A DNA stretch of 64,000 bases from Marthasterias glacialis (taxonomy: Eukaryota > Echinodermata > Asteroidea > Forcipulatida > Asteriidae), in assembly GCA_911728455.2 (NCBI GenBank), contig OU452226.1, forward strand, positions 22,647,938 through 22,711,937, read 5' to 3'. The notes below the pieces were generated by a model, which saw only the letters and a list, made by a program, of their open reading frames with translations, ran no database searches and was not told the origin of the DNA. The translations under genes were made by a program, and so were the position numbers. Of the stretch, positions 43,076 through 54,600 are shown in pieces (position 1 is the first letter of the stretch; the number at the start of each line of letters is the position of its first letter).

Positions 43076-43328
43076 GTACTCTCTTAATGTAAAAGAGTGA
43101 AAAAAAACCACTCTTTTTGTCCGCCATACCACTCGTACAAGGAGCCATATGGCGGACAACTCTTTTAGAGTGAAAAACATGTATTTTCACTAGATTCACA
43201 TTGAAATTCATTCTACCTTCACTCAGAAAAGGGTGGTGAGGAGTGAGTTTCACTCTCAAAAGAGCCAAACCGACACTACTCCGATAGCAAACGAGTGAAA
43301 CTTTCACTCTTTTACATTTAGAGGGTAC
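43076..43328. mobile_element. MITE with GTACYCTCTWAATGTAAAAG ends, copy 1
   Basis: Ends GTACTCTCTTAATGTAAAAG and GTACCCTCTAAATGTAAAAG (right end read inward), continuing AGTGAAA. Inside is a GTCCGCCATA...TATGGCGGAC pair. Copy 2 is at 44218-44488. Confidence 0.8.
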
Positions 43329-44217
43329 CGTGGTGAGTCAATAAAACGTACCGAGCGAGGCCAAGTGAAGTTGGGGGAGTCATAACATGATTATTTTGAG
43401 AAAGTGCAGTAAAATAATCTGAGGAACCAGAATGAAGAATGGAATCAATTTGTTTAACCTGTCCTTGCTCTCTTCAACTTTCCCAATTCAGGTTAGGTAT
43501 ACTTTGAAGCCAATGAGAACATGAATAAAAGCAAGAACAATTCAAGTTTTATATTAAACGTGTTGATCATATACTAAAAAAAAAAAGCCGGCCTTGTTTT
43601 GTGGAAGAGGTGGCGGAACAAAGCACGCGAGGAAAGACACACTGGCATCACTATGGGGGCATTCGAACAAGGTCCTGGACACGATGACGTAATGTTGTGA
43701 CGCATGAAACTAAAAATAACAACACCTGCTGGTACAAAAAGCCTTTCTGTGAAAAAATGGGGACAAGTTTGTACACCATTTATACTCCAGTAAACCAGTG
43801 ATGCATAACCTGGAAATAACACATCTGTGTTGGTGAATGTTGTCATTCACAGTGAACTCCTCGAGTGTAGTTTTATTTTTGTAACGAGCTGCGATTTCGC
43901 ACGTACATGCATTTGGGTGATGTAAATTTATATACACCCCCACTAGAGGGTGGGGTGGGAAACCTGGGTATGGCCCAACTGTTCCAGGACATCCAGTAAA
44001 ACCAGCGGGGTAGCTACGGGGGCCTTGGGGTGGGAGGGGGGGGGGGGAGCATACCCCCATGTGCCTCCGGTGCCCCCGTGAAAAACGTTCAAATACATGT
44101 AATTCATTAAAAAACGTGAACCCTGTCCATTGAAAAAATCCTGGTTACGCCGCTGAGCAAAACCAACATGCTTATTTATTTGAAGTCAGAATTCCCGGCT
44201 TGCCGGCCTTGTCACCT
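43329..44217. other. Gene-free stretch with repeat relic
   Basis: Long minus-strand open frames (43574-44060) overlap each other, have no domain and include G/C runs. 44000-44160 resembles the GTGCCCCCGTG...GTTACGCCGCTG end of the element at 23333-23682. Confidence 0.45.
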
Positions 44218-44488
44218 ACCACTCTCTAAGTGTAAAAGACTGAAAAAACCCTCGTTTTGTCCGCCATACCACTTTTGCAAAGAGCCATATGGAGGATAAC
44301 TATTTTTAGAGTGAAAGACAGGTATTTTCAACTTGAATAAAGTTTGAGTGAAGTTTGCTCCAATTTTACTAAAAAAGGGTGATGCACAGTGAGTTTCACT
44401 CTCAAATGAGCCAAAAATTACAACACTTGGGCGAGAGAGAGAGAGAGTATTAAAACCTTTTCATTTACTCTTTACATTTAGAGAGTAC
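44218..44488. mobile_element. MITE with GTACYCTCTWAATGTAAAAG ends, copy 2
   Basis: Same layout as copy 1 (CTCTAAGTGTAAAAGA left, TTTACATTTAGAGAGTAC right, GTCCGCCATACCACTTTTGC inside) with a GA run at 44430-44447. Confidence 0.72.
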
Positions 44489-47119
44489 ACTCTAAATTGA
44501 CCCATTTCTGGATCACTATGACCTGGAATTTGTGTCAAACTTACCCAAAACTGAGTCAAACTGAGGCAGAATTCAAGTCAAAATTCCCATCTTTTAACCA
44601 GTTACCTGGTCAGCCTGACCCAGAAAAGGGTCAGGCACACTGGCACCCGGTACCCGGGTCAATTGTGACCCAGGAGTAATATAGTGTTCAACAGTATCAT
44701 CACCAACAACGTTCAACCAGCTAGGACCGCATCCTCCTCCATGGTCAATATCGCTTAGAAACTCAAAGATCTTTGTATACCAGCTAACGAGAAACTGTAT
44801 CCAAGAACTATTTCTAAATGTGACCCTCTACCGGATGACATCATAAGTGCCCCATCTCCTACATCTTTTAAGTCTCATGACTTTAGCATTTCCAATCCTT
44901 ACGTTTTTAGAGCTTTCCGTATTAATTTACAATTGCGTATCTTTTTTTTTTACCTGTAACTTCCACGCAGACAATGTATTCTAATGCCTCCACGTCATAT
45001 CATATTATACAAATAGTAACCGGCAAAACACCAGCAATAAAAATGGGCTTCTTTTAAGGTGCAGTATTATAAGGTCATGCCCGCCAAAGCTGCGCCCTCC
45101 TTCGAGGAAGAGCTCGGGACGGGATGCTGACTGGTATTACCTGGACATCTCGATGATCAACGGTGCTGTCTCGGGACTGGTACTACTACAACTTATAGAC
45201 GAGATGTATGGGCTTGGCATTTCTGCCGAAAGCTGCATGCCGGTGGAGAGAGCCGGAGTCCCCGTTCCCGAGCAAACCTGAGTTGATGGAGCAAGCTGGC
45301 ACCTTTTCTTTGTGGTATTTATCTGCTTTATCTATTTACATTATTTGATATTCGGCCGAAATCTTTTGATGGAAGAAAATAAAAAATGCGAGTAGTGGCA
45401 CATGAGGAACACCGAAGTTGACGCAGTACCCACTACAAGTCACATGATGCCCTTCTAAACATTGGCCGCGCAATCGGTTCGCTAGCTAGAATTAGCATAA
45501 TAATAGGTCTACGTAATCCCATAATACAATTCGGCCTTAACACAAAAGACGACGGGCACAGAATCTCAGAATCTCCCATGGTGCAGAATTAGGCCTACGT
45601 TAGTTAAGATGTTCTTCCAAAGTTTCAGAACGAGAACGAGGGACCAGGAACCAGTCTATCCCTACCCGTATACAAAATATAAATGCAGTGGAGAACACAC
45701 AGCCAATACTTTAGTAAATCATTCCTTCCGGGGACGCTAGCAAGTCGGGGTAGACTTTATCGTGTAAATCAACTTACTCGGAACTGTCCAACAAACGGAA
45801 AATTAGAAGGTGTGTCTGCTGCCACCACGCGGTCTAGAGTCTTCCGTTATTTTTACGGCCATTGTCTTTAACACCTCCCAAGAGATAAGAACCCATCTTT
45901 CCCGGCTTTTTGTTGGGAAGAGATTCACTTTTTTTATTATAAAAGTCTCTAATATGCTCAATCATTCCGAGGAGTTAAAAAAAAACCCACACACGTCAAA
46001 AGCAACAACTACGTCATTGTCAAGTGACTGACCAACGCGTGTGGCGCCCTTGTAAGCTCGCGCAACACGGCGATCGGTAAAAACCTACATCACAATATCC
46101 TGTTGGTATAAGTTATTGCATCACACTCGTTCCGGTTCCAAAGCTGGCCAAAGTGTGTGCGTAAATTGCATCCAAAAATCACCCATTTCATCGTTCAAAG
46201 GAATTTCTTATGACATAAACTTTGAATTCTAAAAAGGACCTTAGTCCTTGAAGAACGTTTGTAAAAGCCAAGTTAAATTATTAAAATTGTTCTTGCATAA
46301 AAATATATATGCTATTAAAGAAAAACTAGCTCACCGCATAGTGTCCACCATAATTATCTGAAAAAAGGCTATTAAAATAGCCTTTTGGAATATGAGTGAC
46401 ACAAAGAAATGCACTGTACGGTTTTGGTGTGTACAGACGAGTTTACCCAACCCAAGTGACATCGTAATGTGTCGAACATATCTAAAAATGGCTCCAGTTT
46501 GTGCGAAGTGGGCGTAGCTTACAGTGGAATTACGTCACACTATACGAACAGGATAAGGCCTACTGTGGAGGCGGAGCTGTGAGTCAATCATGCAGGCACG
46601 AAACTCCCGTGTTGTAAAATTAAAATGAAAGGGTAAGTGTATTATTTTAGAATCATGGGCGTGGTGAGTAATAATTGTTAAGCAATGCATAATTTGTGAA
46701 AGTGTTTGAACAGGGAATCGGGTTGAACATGACTAACGAGTCTAGTCATCGTCTTCATGGATTTAGTTTGAGCCAAATCTTTCTCGTGTTATGAAACTTT
46801 CCTTCTCTTTCAAAGTTGTGCGCGGGCAGTCAATGGATGGGTTACACCACTTCGTGAAATTAGCGGTGTATGCTTCAAATTATGAGTTTTTCAAAAAGTG
46901 GAGATAATGTTCAAAATAAAGTTGTGGGATTAATGCGAAAATAGGTAGAATGGTTTAATTTAAACGAAACAAATAGCTTGAGTTCGACAGGAAATCTGGA
47001 AAAAATTTAACCCTTCAACAAACACCAGTTATTCAGCAAGATCTTTTCATCAAATTTCACAATCGCTTTGGAAAACTGAGAGTGTAATAATTATTCACAA
47101 ACATAATAAACACAATTCT
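44489..47119. other. Gene-free stretch
   Basis: GACCC/GGGTC words are frequent at 44500-44675 and may mark another small element. 45060-45290 is more GC-rich than its surroundings but gives no sustained or recognisable frame. No exon supported. Confidence 0.45.
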
Positions 47120-47430
47120 TGATGTAAGTCGACGTTTTAGGTTCAGTAAGCAATCTTGGTAAAGTAAATTATTAAGACAAGTCGACCTCTTAATTTCATT
47201 AAGTTGACTTTGTCAGAAAATTAAATATCCGGACAAATCGACTTCTTATACTCAGTGCGTAGACTTTGAGAGATATAATTATCAAGACAAGTCGACATCT
47301 TACTTTCAGAAAGTCAACTTTGCGAGGTAAAACAGCTCGACCTCTTGATTTCAGTAAGCCGACTTTGCAAAAGATAAACTACCGAGACAAGTCGACATCT
47401 TACTTTAATGCTCACAGAAAATTACTCATG
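47120..47430. repeat. ~56-bp satellite with GTCGAC palindromes, about 6 units
   Basis: Units run AAGACAAGTCGACCTCTTA, then ATTTCAGTAAGTCGACTTTG, then a short A-rich link. Each unit holds two facing copies of AAGTCGAC-like sequence. Divergence is moderate. Confidence 0.7.
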
Positions 47431-47484
47431 AACATCTCGTCTGAAAGAAGATGATATCACCTCAACTTCATACGTTTTTTTCAA

Positions 47485-47775
47485 CCATAGACCTTTCTAT
47501 CGTTGATAAACAAAGTGCGCTGGGTGGCGTACGTAGCAAAAACAATCAAGTCTTGTTGACAGACATTGTGAGCAAATTCAACATTTTTGCAAAATGTCTA
47601 TCCCATTATTGGTTGGTTTGTTTCCAGCAAATTCTAAACAATCTTTGAATATTTGTGTAACATTAACTTTTTATTCAAACTGTGATTGTCTGTTTTTGCT
47701 TTGCATTGATGGATCCCCGTAGTTTCTCCATCTCGGTTGGCAACAACTTGGGCTGTGACGTTGCAAATGAAAGGT
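47485..47775. mobile_element. ATAGACCTTTC-ended MITE
   Basis: ATAGACCTTTC at the left and GAAAGGTCTAT at the right, about 290 bp apart; same ATAGACC class as 28538 and 38421. Short ends only. Confidence 0.5.
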
Positions 47776-49964
47776 CTATATTATATACAATGTGTATTTG
47801 CATGGTGACATTTCTATATGGCAGTTAGCTCACCCTTGACTTATCACGATATCTAAGCTCATCTCAATCTAACAAAGCCAGCTTCACCTTGAGCTGCTGG
47901 ACAGAGGACCGTTGAGGGCCCTCTGGGTTGAAGGCCTGTTAGAAACATGAGGGTCAGTGTTAACATTGGTTAAACAAGATCTCAATAGACTCAAATGGAT
48001 TAGCACAAAGCTATAGAACTGCAGCTGCTCTTCGTAAACTTTCACAGGATCTATGTATTAGTCTGTTATAATTATTTGATGAGCAAAATTGAACTGTAGT
48101 AACCAGTCACTAACGGTGCATTACATGGCATTTTGATTGGTAGCCTGCTGCGGCTGGTCATTTTTTGTAAAAACTAACTTGTCGGTTAAAACTTCCATGA
48201 TGATTATCTTCAAACGCCGTGGATTTTTTTAAATGTTAAAAATTGCTGAAGCGAACAAATATATTCAGTTTTATATAATGTAGATTTTGTTTCTCGTTTA
48301 CTATTTCGTAGTATTAATGTTTTTAATCCTAGCGCTGATCCTCCATGTTTGTTTGAACTGAACCGGGATGAACTGAACTAAGATCTAACTCTGGCGGGGA
48401 GGGGGTGGGGTCAGAAGTTCTAGAGAGTTATCTTCGAATCAACAGACTCTTCTTAAACTCCATGGCTGATTTTCCATGTGTCTCTTAAAGATCTCCTTTA
48501 CCAATCGTTAAAGGTAAAATGAAAGATTGTAATCATTTATTAGTTTCAGTCTGAAGGTTCACTGATTGTAAGTATACAAGTATCAATATTCCCTGGGAGG
48601 AAAACTTTTCTTCTAAAATACTTTCGAAGTTTAGAAAAACGTTCTTTTTTTTTTTAATTTCAGCTGGTGCAATCAAAGAATGGACATTAAACTTCTACAC
48701 AGAGTCCACGACGAACCCTTTTCACCAGTGTATTCACTTATAAGACTGTGTGACTTTTAATTTGATGCAATTTTCACAGGTTTGGTGTTTGGTGTGTTTG
48801 TTGAAAACTAGAGAATGGGAAATAACTTCAGCTTCCATCCCCACCCCCAATTAGGCCATATCCTTTTAAATCCTCTTGTGCCTGAAACAAAGGCGTACTA
48901 AGGGTTTTCACCCTGAGGCACGCAAAGTACTTTTTGTACCTGGAACAAAAGGACGTAAGCAACAAAATGGCCCTGGCACTAAGATTATGGCATTATTGTT
49001 ACATCTGTGTTGCTAGAATGAACCCAAGGACATGTTTTCCCATTCCCATGCAGAATCTAACCTCCCTATAAAGTGTTATTAATTGCAAAAAACCGATCAA
49101 ACTTTCACACTCGGTTTTCTTGAAACAAACACAGTTTTGCGCATTAATGCTTATACGGCTTCTTCCCGTAAAAATTCCCGTTTCATTACGTCCTTTTTTC
49201 CGGGCACACCGACGACATGGGTGTGTACGCTCTTAGTTTTTTAAACGGGATGATACAATGTATCCCAAGTTGAAATAATAAAGTAGAAATGAATTCAAAC
49301 AATCAGCTGCTGTAAGAAGGCACAACGGTACTATGTTCCCAATGACTCCAAATTGTGTTAACTGAAAATTCTATTTACGCGACTCCCAAACGACTTTGAT
49401 GACAAAAAGTTGGGACCAGTTCGCGCACCATTGAAAACCGCCGAAGCATAATTAAAAACGGCCATGCACGGCTACTGAATTGAAAAGTTTAGCGATTCGT
49501 CATCTATGGTATAGCCTATGACTGCCTTTTCGTGTTACTGTACCGACGTACGGGAATTAAAGGAGAGGTCGACACAGGCTATGGTTTTTCTAACAGAACT
49601 GAAAACCACAGTACTGTACAACAAGGTCATGTTGAAAGCAGTGCCTTTGTCGCCAACCTGAGTAACAATAATACGTGGATTTCAGGGAGTGTAATGTACG
49701 TTATACAGCTGAATGGTTTGTGAGGCTAGTTTGATTGAATTATGTTTCTTTTGTTACAATAAGGCAACAACAATTTACCCAGCGCCGAATTTTTGTACGA
49801 CTACGCAGATATATGAACAACCTACCGAATCAGACCACTTGCATGTCTACACACAAGGAAACATTACATATTGAACCGAGTTTAGGCCCAAACCCGCTAA
49901 TTTTAAGTCCATTTGCAGTAAAATCAACGTGCCCAGAGTGAGACCTGGTGAGGTAGAAGTCACC
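47776..49964. other. Gene-free stretch upstream of the Reeler-EGF gene
   Basis: A strong acceptor-like tract (T run then AATTTCAG, 48645-48663) and another at about 49918 (CCATTTGCAG) could belong to a spliced 5' leader of the Reeler-EGF gene; neither has an in-frame coding extension. The frame 49532-49723 has no domain. Confidence 0.4.
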
Positions 49965-50175
49965 ATGGAGTACAAGGATTTGATTTGTTCAGTTTTTGTA
50001 TTTCTTCTGGTCCTTCGGAGCGGTACATGTCGATCGACAGGAGCACCGGTCGAGGCCTGTTCATCTCTGACGCCGTCGGGGCATGGCGGAACCTTGTCGC
50101 AGCCCAGCGCCACCAGTCCGTACCAATTAGAGCTGGTTTCTGGTAGTACGTACTCCCCTGGTGGAACAGTAACAG
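49965..50175 (+). CDS. Reeler-EGF protein, exon with signal peptide and start of Reeler domain
   Basis: ATG in a CACCATGG context starts MEYKDLICSVFVFLLVLRSG, a clear signal peptide (hydrophobic core about residues 7-17, cleavage near residue 20-25). The Reeler domain begins at about GAPVEACSSLTPSGHGG, with SPYQLELV and YSPGGTVT, matching the family pattern C..m.P.Hg..pY.l.v...pG..v.V. The donor after ACAG (GTTGGT at 50176) leaves phase 1 and joins the next exon to read GTVTVRLSSTNPSTSTFRGV without a gap. The protein should be secreted; Reeler domains occur in reelin, spondins and insect/vertebrate defence or matrix proteins. Function here is not known. Confidence 0.82.
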
Positions 50176-50235
50176 GTTGGTGTCTTATTTTGGATTTTAA
50201 CCAATACACTGATAAGTGATAAGCACTGTATTATC

Positions 50236-50335
50236 TCGATGGTGCATTCCCAGTCAAGTGGGGTAATATCCACACAGGATACTCGGGTGGGATTCGAACC
50301 CACGATTCTCACATTCTAGAGCAGAGCTGCTTTAG
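50236..50335 (-). mobile_element. tRNA-derived SINE fragment, family B
   Basis: On the minus strand GTGGGTTCGAATCCCACCCGA carries a B box; the CTCTAGAATGTG part matches other copies (51460, 54460, 56590). Short and 5'/3' truncated. Confidence 0.6.
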
Positions 50336-51040
50336 CACAAAAAGTATAGTTCATGCCTTGACAATACTTGAAATCTTTAGGACCCATAAGTAAACATCCC
50401 ATGGGGAAAATTTCCAAATCAGACTGCCACTTTCTAGGCACCTTTTATTTTTGAATAGACTTTGTGATCCAAATTAAGTGAGATAAAATGGCAGTCGGAT
50501 ATGTCATTTTTGCCATTTCATGGTTACTCGCGTTACACTGTCTACATATACAATTCTCTAAATATGCATTATTTTTTCAATGAAGTTCATGACTCGATAC
50601 ATTGAATGTTGTCATTGCCTGTAACATCAACCTTTTACAAAGCCACGAAAAATGATGTATATGCGGGTTATTGTAACGCGAGTAACAGTTAAGTAAACCT
50701 TAAAAAATAGTTTTTTTCGGTGTGGTTTTGAAGGATAGAAATATATATAATAATTAAACAGTTTTGAATGGCATTACTTATCATGAAAGTCTGTTCTACA
50801 GACTTTGCAAGTCAATATAGGTTTATACAAAGATTTCGTTATTTTGGAAAACCTTTTTACTCAGAAATGTTAATTTATCATTCATATAAATTAATTTCTC
50901 AAACTTGTCTGTATTTAAGACAGATGTATATCTAACGGATTGGCAGGTACTGGCATCATGAATTTTATAATCAAGGAGCTTTCATGGGTTGAAGTCAAAC
51001 AATGTTGTTTGTTCGCTAATTACAAATCGTCTAATTTATC

Positions 51041-51365
51041 ATAAAGGCAAGGGATACACTAGATAATTACTCGACAATAAATGGAGCATTGGAGAGCTGT
51101 TGATAGTATAAAACATTGCGAGAAGCGACTCCCTTTGAAGTAACGTGGTTTTTGAGAAATATGCAAATTTTTCGCTAAAATATTTGAATGTAAGAAAGGC
51201 ATCATGTCATAAATCCTTTTTTCGCGTAATGAAAAACATGCAGTTTCAGCATTTTCGGATCCTTGTACGTGGAAACAACCGCTCCAGATTTTCGCCGATA
51301 TGTCAAGAACGCTAACACCTTTTGAAACAAAATTTCAAGAGGTTAGTTTTAAGGCCTAATTTAAT
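51041..51365. mobile_element. TTAA-family MITE, second copy of the 39275 family, reversed
   Basis: Read on the minus strand it shows AAAACTAACCTCTTGAAATT, TTTCAAAAGGTG, ATATCGGCGAAAATCTGGAG and TTTTATACTATCAACAGCTC in the order found at 39350-39600. Confidence 0.6.
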
Positions 51366-51395
51366 ATTCTTTATCCCCGATGCAAAATTTTAACG

Positions 51396-51640
51396 TCAAT
51401 TATGTTGCGGTACCCGCTCCGAATAGGATTCGAACTGCCTCTAGCTGCCGGGCAATCTTGGTAGTCTAGTTGGAAAGACATCTGCTCTAGAATGGCGGGG
51501 GTAGTGGGTTCGGATCCCACCCGAGGAATAAGCATGTGGATTTCCACAGGACTCGGGAAAGTACTGAGTACACGGTGCTTAACACACATGAGTGTATGGG
51601 CAGAAACACAAATTAATAAAACGTACGGTTCCATGATACA
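51396..51640 (+). mobile_element. tRNA-derived SINE, family B
   Basis: TGGTAGTCTAGTTGG resembles an A box region and GTGGGTTCGGATCCCACCC a B box, spaced as in a tRNA. A body follows: CCACAGGACTCGGGAAAGTA and a GTGTATGGG end. The tail ends in A/T-rich AAATTAATAAA. Confidence 0.72.
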
Positions 51641-51911
51641 TAAGGTATATACCCGGCCTTTAAAAATGTAAAACCACTTTCAGTCATGCCATCCCTTTGT
51701 ACGTTATTACAATGAGGTTTGACAGATTAATTAATTTAATTATATCTTACATTGAAGCTATCAGTAATCCAAACGCCATCAATGCTCTATATACATCTTT
51801 ATGAGGCAACTACTTCATCATCACTGATAGGTATGAATGCATATTAACATCATACACAAAACTGAATAATTATTATGATGAGAACTGCTACAATCGTGGC
51901 TACACGTTTTT

Positions 51912-51960
51912 GGTATCACTGTTTTGAAAGAAGAAGAAGAAAAAAAGAAGAAGAAAGATT
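51912..51960. repeat. GAA/AAG-rich simple repeat
   Basis: GAAGAAGAAGAAAAAAAGAA and similar. Confidence 0.8.
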
Positions 51961-52038
51961 GAAAACTGCTGATGTTATAAAACAATTATTTCAAACAATA
52001 AGCAACAAGGGAAACTGACTGGGTAACATTTTATATCA

Positions 52039-52121
52039 ATTGACTTGAGTGGGATTTGAACCTGCGATCATCGGGGTAAGTTAAGCCGTTAGTGGCAGGT
52101 TCAAATCCCGCTCCAGTCAAT
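52039..52121. repeat. Head-to-head palindrome of tRNA-like 3' halves
   Basis: ATTGACTTGAGTGGGATTTG and its near-complement CAAATCCCGCTCCAGTCAAT form 27-bp arms around a ~29-nt spacer. Each arm contains a T-arm/B-box word GGTTCAAATCCC, so the palindrome is made of two facing tRNA-derived ends. Confidence 0.65.
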
Positions 52122-54425
52122 TTGTCTTTGTTTGCGGAAAAAAGGTTACTTCAAAATTAATTATAAATCAAACACACCCATGGCTTTCTCAATGGAGTCC
52201 TTCAGTTTGTCAAGTACAAGATCTACTTAAAGTTACTACATGTGGTTGTTATCGTCTCAGTTCTTTATAATGATATATATGTAGCATGTTCCCATGGTTA
52301 CGGCTGTGCATATAGACTATATTGTTATCATTTATATAATTACAAAATTCATCTCTGGGAATACTTTGGAGCATCAATCACCACGGTGTCAGCGTAGGCC
52401 GTCATCTTTGTTAAAAAAACAAAACAAAACGATTCCACAACGCATATTGTAGAGAATAATTCAGAGGGATCGCTAAATGAAGATCGGAAAATACCACTTT
52501 TTAGATATTCTCCACGGTCTGATTACTAGATGAAATTGCTATCGTTCTCCGATAACTTTAGATAAATTTAGCCAAGCTTTTAAATAGTTTTGTCTATTTT
52601 ATTCATTTTACTGTATTACATGTACTATTTTCAGTTGTTACTTGTTGTTAGGGGTCTACTGTATTTAATGGAACCAATGTTGGTTTCTTTAGGTTTGTTT
52701 TCTTTCAATTATCACATTAGACATTAAGTCTGCTATTTTGATCACAGCCAAACTCACAATTCCTTCGAACCTTTCCAAACTTTAAATTCGCATGGTAAAT
52801 TTGTAGTTGTTGTAGTTTACAATACTTGAAAAATAGTACATCATATATTGTATACACAAGTGGTGATTCAGATGTAACTGGATATTCCCGGGAATTATGA
52901 CCGTCACCTGTTTAATTAAAAATGTTAAGTATCACCTAATTTATAGCTTGAATAAAATACCTGTCGAAGTGTATTTGTCTATGAAAACTGTACAGTTATG
53001 ACGCCAACAGTTGGGGTCAACATTGAACCATGACCAAAATGTCAGACGAAAGTTCTCAATAAATAACATTTAATTCCATGACAAACAAGTCTAACAATAA
53101 GTCTTGCTCACTCATATGGGAAAGAAATACCTTTCAAACGTTCTTTTCAAACCGAAAGTGTGTCATAAAAAATAGGCGTGATTCTTTCCCCCGCCTTAAA
53201 GGTAACTGCGTGATTGGTAGACCTCGGGTAAAAAAACACTATAAATTGACGATTTTGTTTTAATCTGAAGGCTTCCCTGACAACGCAACCTAAGACCAGT
53301 GACAAAATAATGTAAACAATATTTCTCGCTTGAATAAACAATACAGTATGCGACAGAGCTGTCTCGCATTTTCGAAAATTATGTTTAGTTTTGTTCTTAA
53401 ATTTACTTTCTCGGTTTGACAACTTGAAATAAATGCATTACGAGCGTACGCACAGTCCTTCATAGAACATAAACCAACAATCGTTGTATTCTCAAAAACG
53501 GTCCAATCTAATTTGAAAAGTTCTTAAAACATTTGTATGTATGCTGTGTTTACTGCAAAACATGCGATTGGAATAAATATATATTTTTTTAATTCTTAAA
53601 TACATTTGCAGTTGTAAATACCAATTTCTGCTGGTAAATTATCATATTTGTTACGAGAAAATTATTTTAGTTAACAAAACTATTAAAATAAATTTCCGCT
53701 TTTCCTTTTCAAAAGCATGATGCCCATCGTCAGACACGAACCACAATGATCAAAATCACCCAAAGAAATTATGCATTCATTTTTGATTTTGACACCAGGG
53801 TTGAACAACAAATATTCTGTTGATACAAATTATGCATGCTGGCCACTTGTTACTTCTGTGTAATGCTAATGAAACCGAGAAAAATCAATGGGAACAGGTG
53901 GTTCGCCTTCGCAACGGAACAACAACCACACTACATGAAAGCTATTTTGTGGTATCACAGGCTCGTTGGGGAGGTGTGACAAATCGAAATTCATTTTTAA
54001 TTAAAATCCGAAATCCGAAATACTTTAAAATTGAGGATGACTTTTTGACTGGAACTTCTGACATATGTTTCAGACTGATTTTGTGAATGGAAAAGCTGGA
54101 CGTACAAATTTGTTTATATGTTGAGTTGAAAGAAATTTGCCTACATGATTTGATTTTTTGAAATGATAGTTTTATTTGGATTTTTCAAAAACTTATTTTT
54201 AGTATACATAAAATAAAAAATATAAATAAATGTATGGCTAATCTTGAGAAACACTCTAGATCAATTTACAAAATGCTGTCAGTTTGCACCACTAGTGTGC
54301 AATATTATATTTAATACTCGTGTTAAAAAATAATAAGGGTGAATATATCCGGGTATATAAGAAGAGGCTGAATCTGATCAAGCAACACCTGCTAGTCAGG
54401 AAGTCCGTGTGTTCTTTCTGCAGGA

Positions 54426-54600
54426 TTGATTGATCAGTGTTGCAGCTCGTGGTCAGACATCTGCTCTAGAATGGCAAGAGTCGTGGGTTCGAATCCCACC
54501 CAAGTAGTAGTATGCCTGTGGAGGTTTTTCCCTCGCATGATTCGCGAGAGAACTGTATACAGTTATCCCTCTTCTGTTTATTACGGAGTCCCTAAAAGGA
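54426..54600 (+). mobile_element. tRNA-derived SINE fragment, family B
   Basis: CAGACATCTGCTCTAGAATG and GTGGGTTCGAATCCCACCC match the head of the 51396 copy; the body diverges after GCCTGTGGAGG. Confidence 0.68.

Noticed and set aside
43574-44060. Overlapping minus-strand frames of 90 and 116 residues
   Set aside because: No recognisable domain, proline/cysteine composition driven by G/C runs, and overlap with a dispersed-repeat end.
49532-49723. 63-residue frame as first exon of the Reeler-EGF gene
   Set aside because: The signal peptide and Kozak-type ATG at 49965 give a complete start, and this frame has no signal sequence.
51461-51530. Possible true tRNA gene
   Set aside because: A and B boxes are present but the sequence does not fold into a clean cloverleaf by eye, and it continues into a SINE body found in other copies.
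53820-54086. 88-residue frame as an extra exon of the Reeler-EGF gene
   Set aside because: No Reeler, EGF or other domain, and the flanking Reeler exons already join in phase without it.
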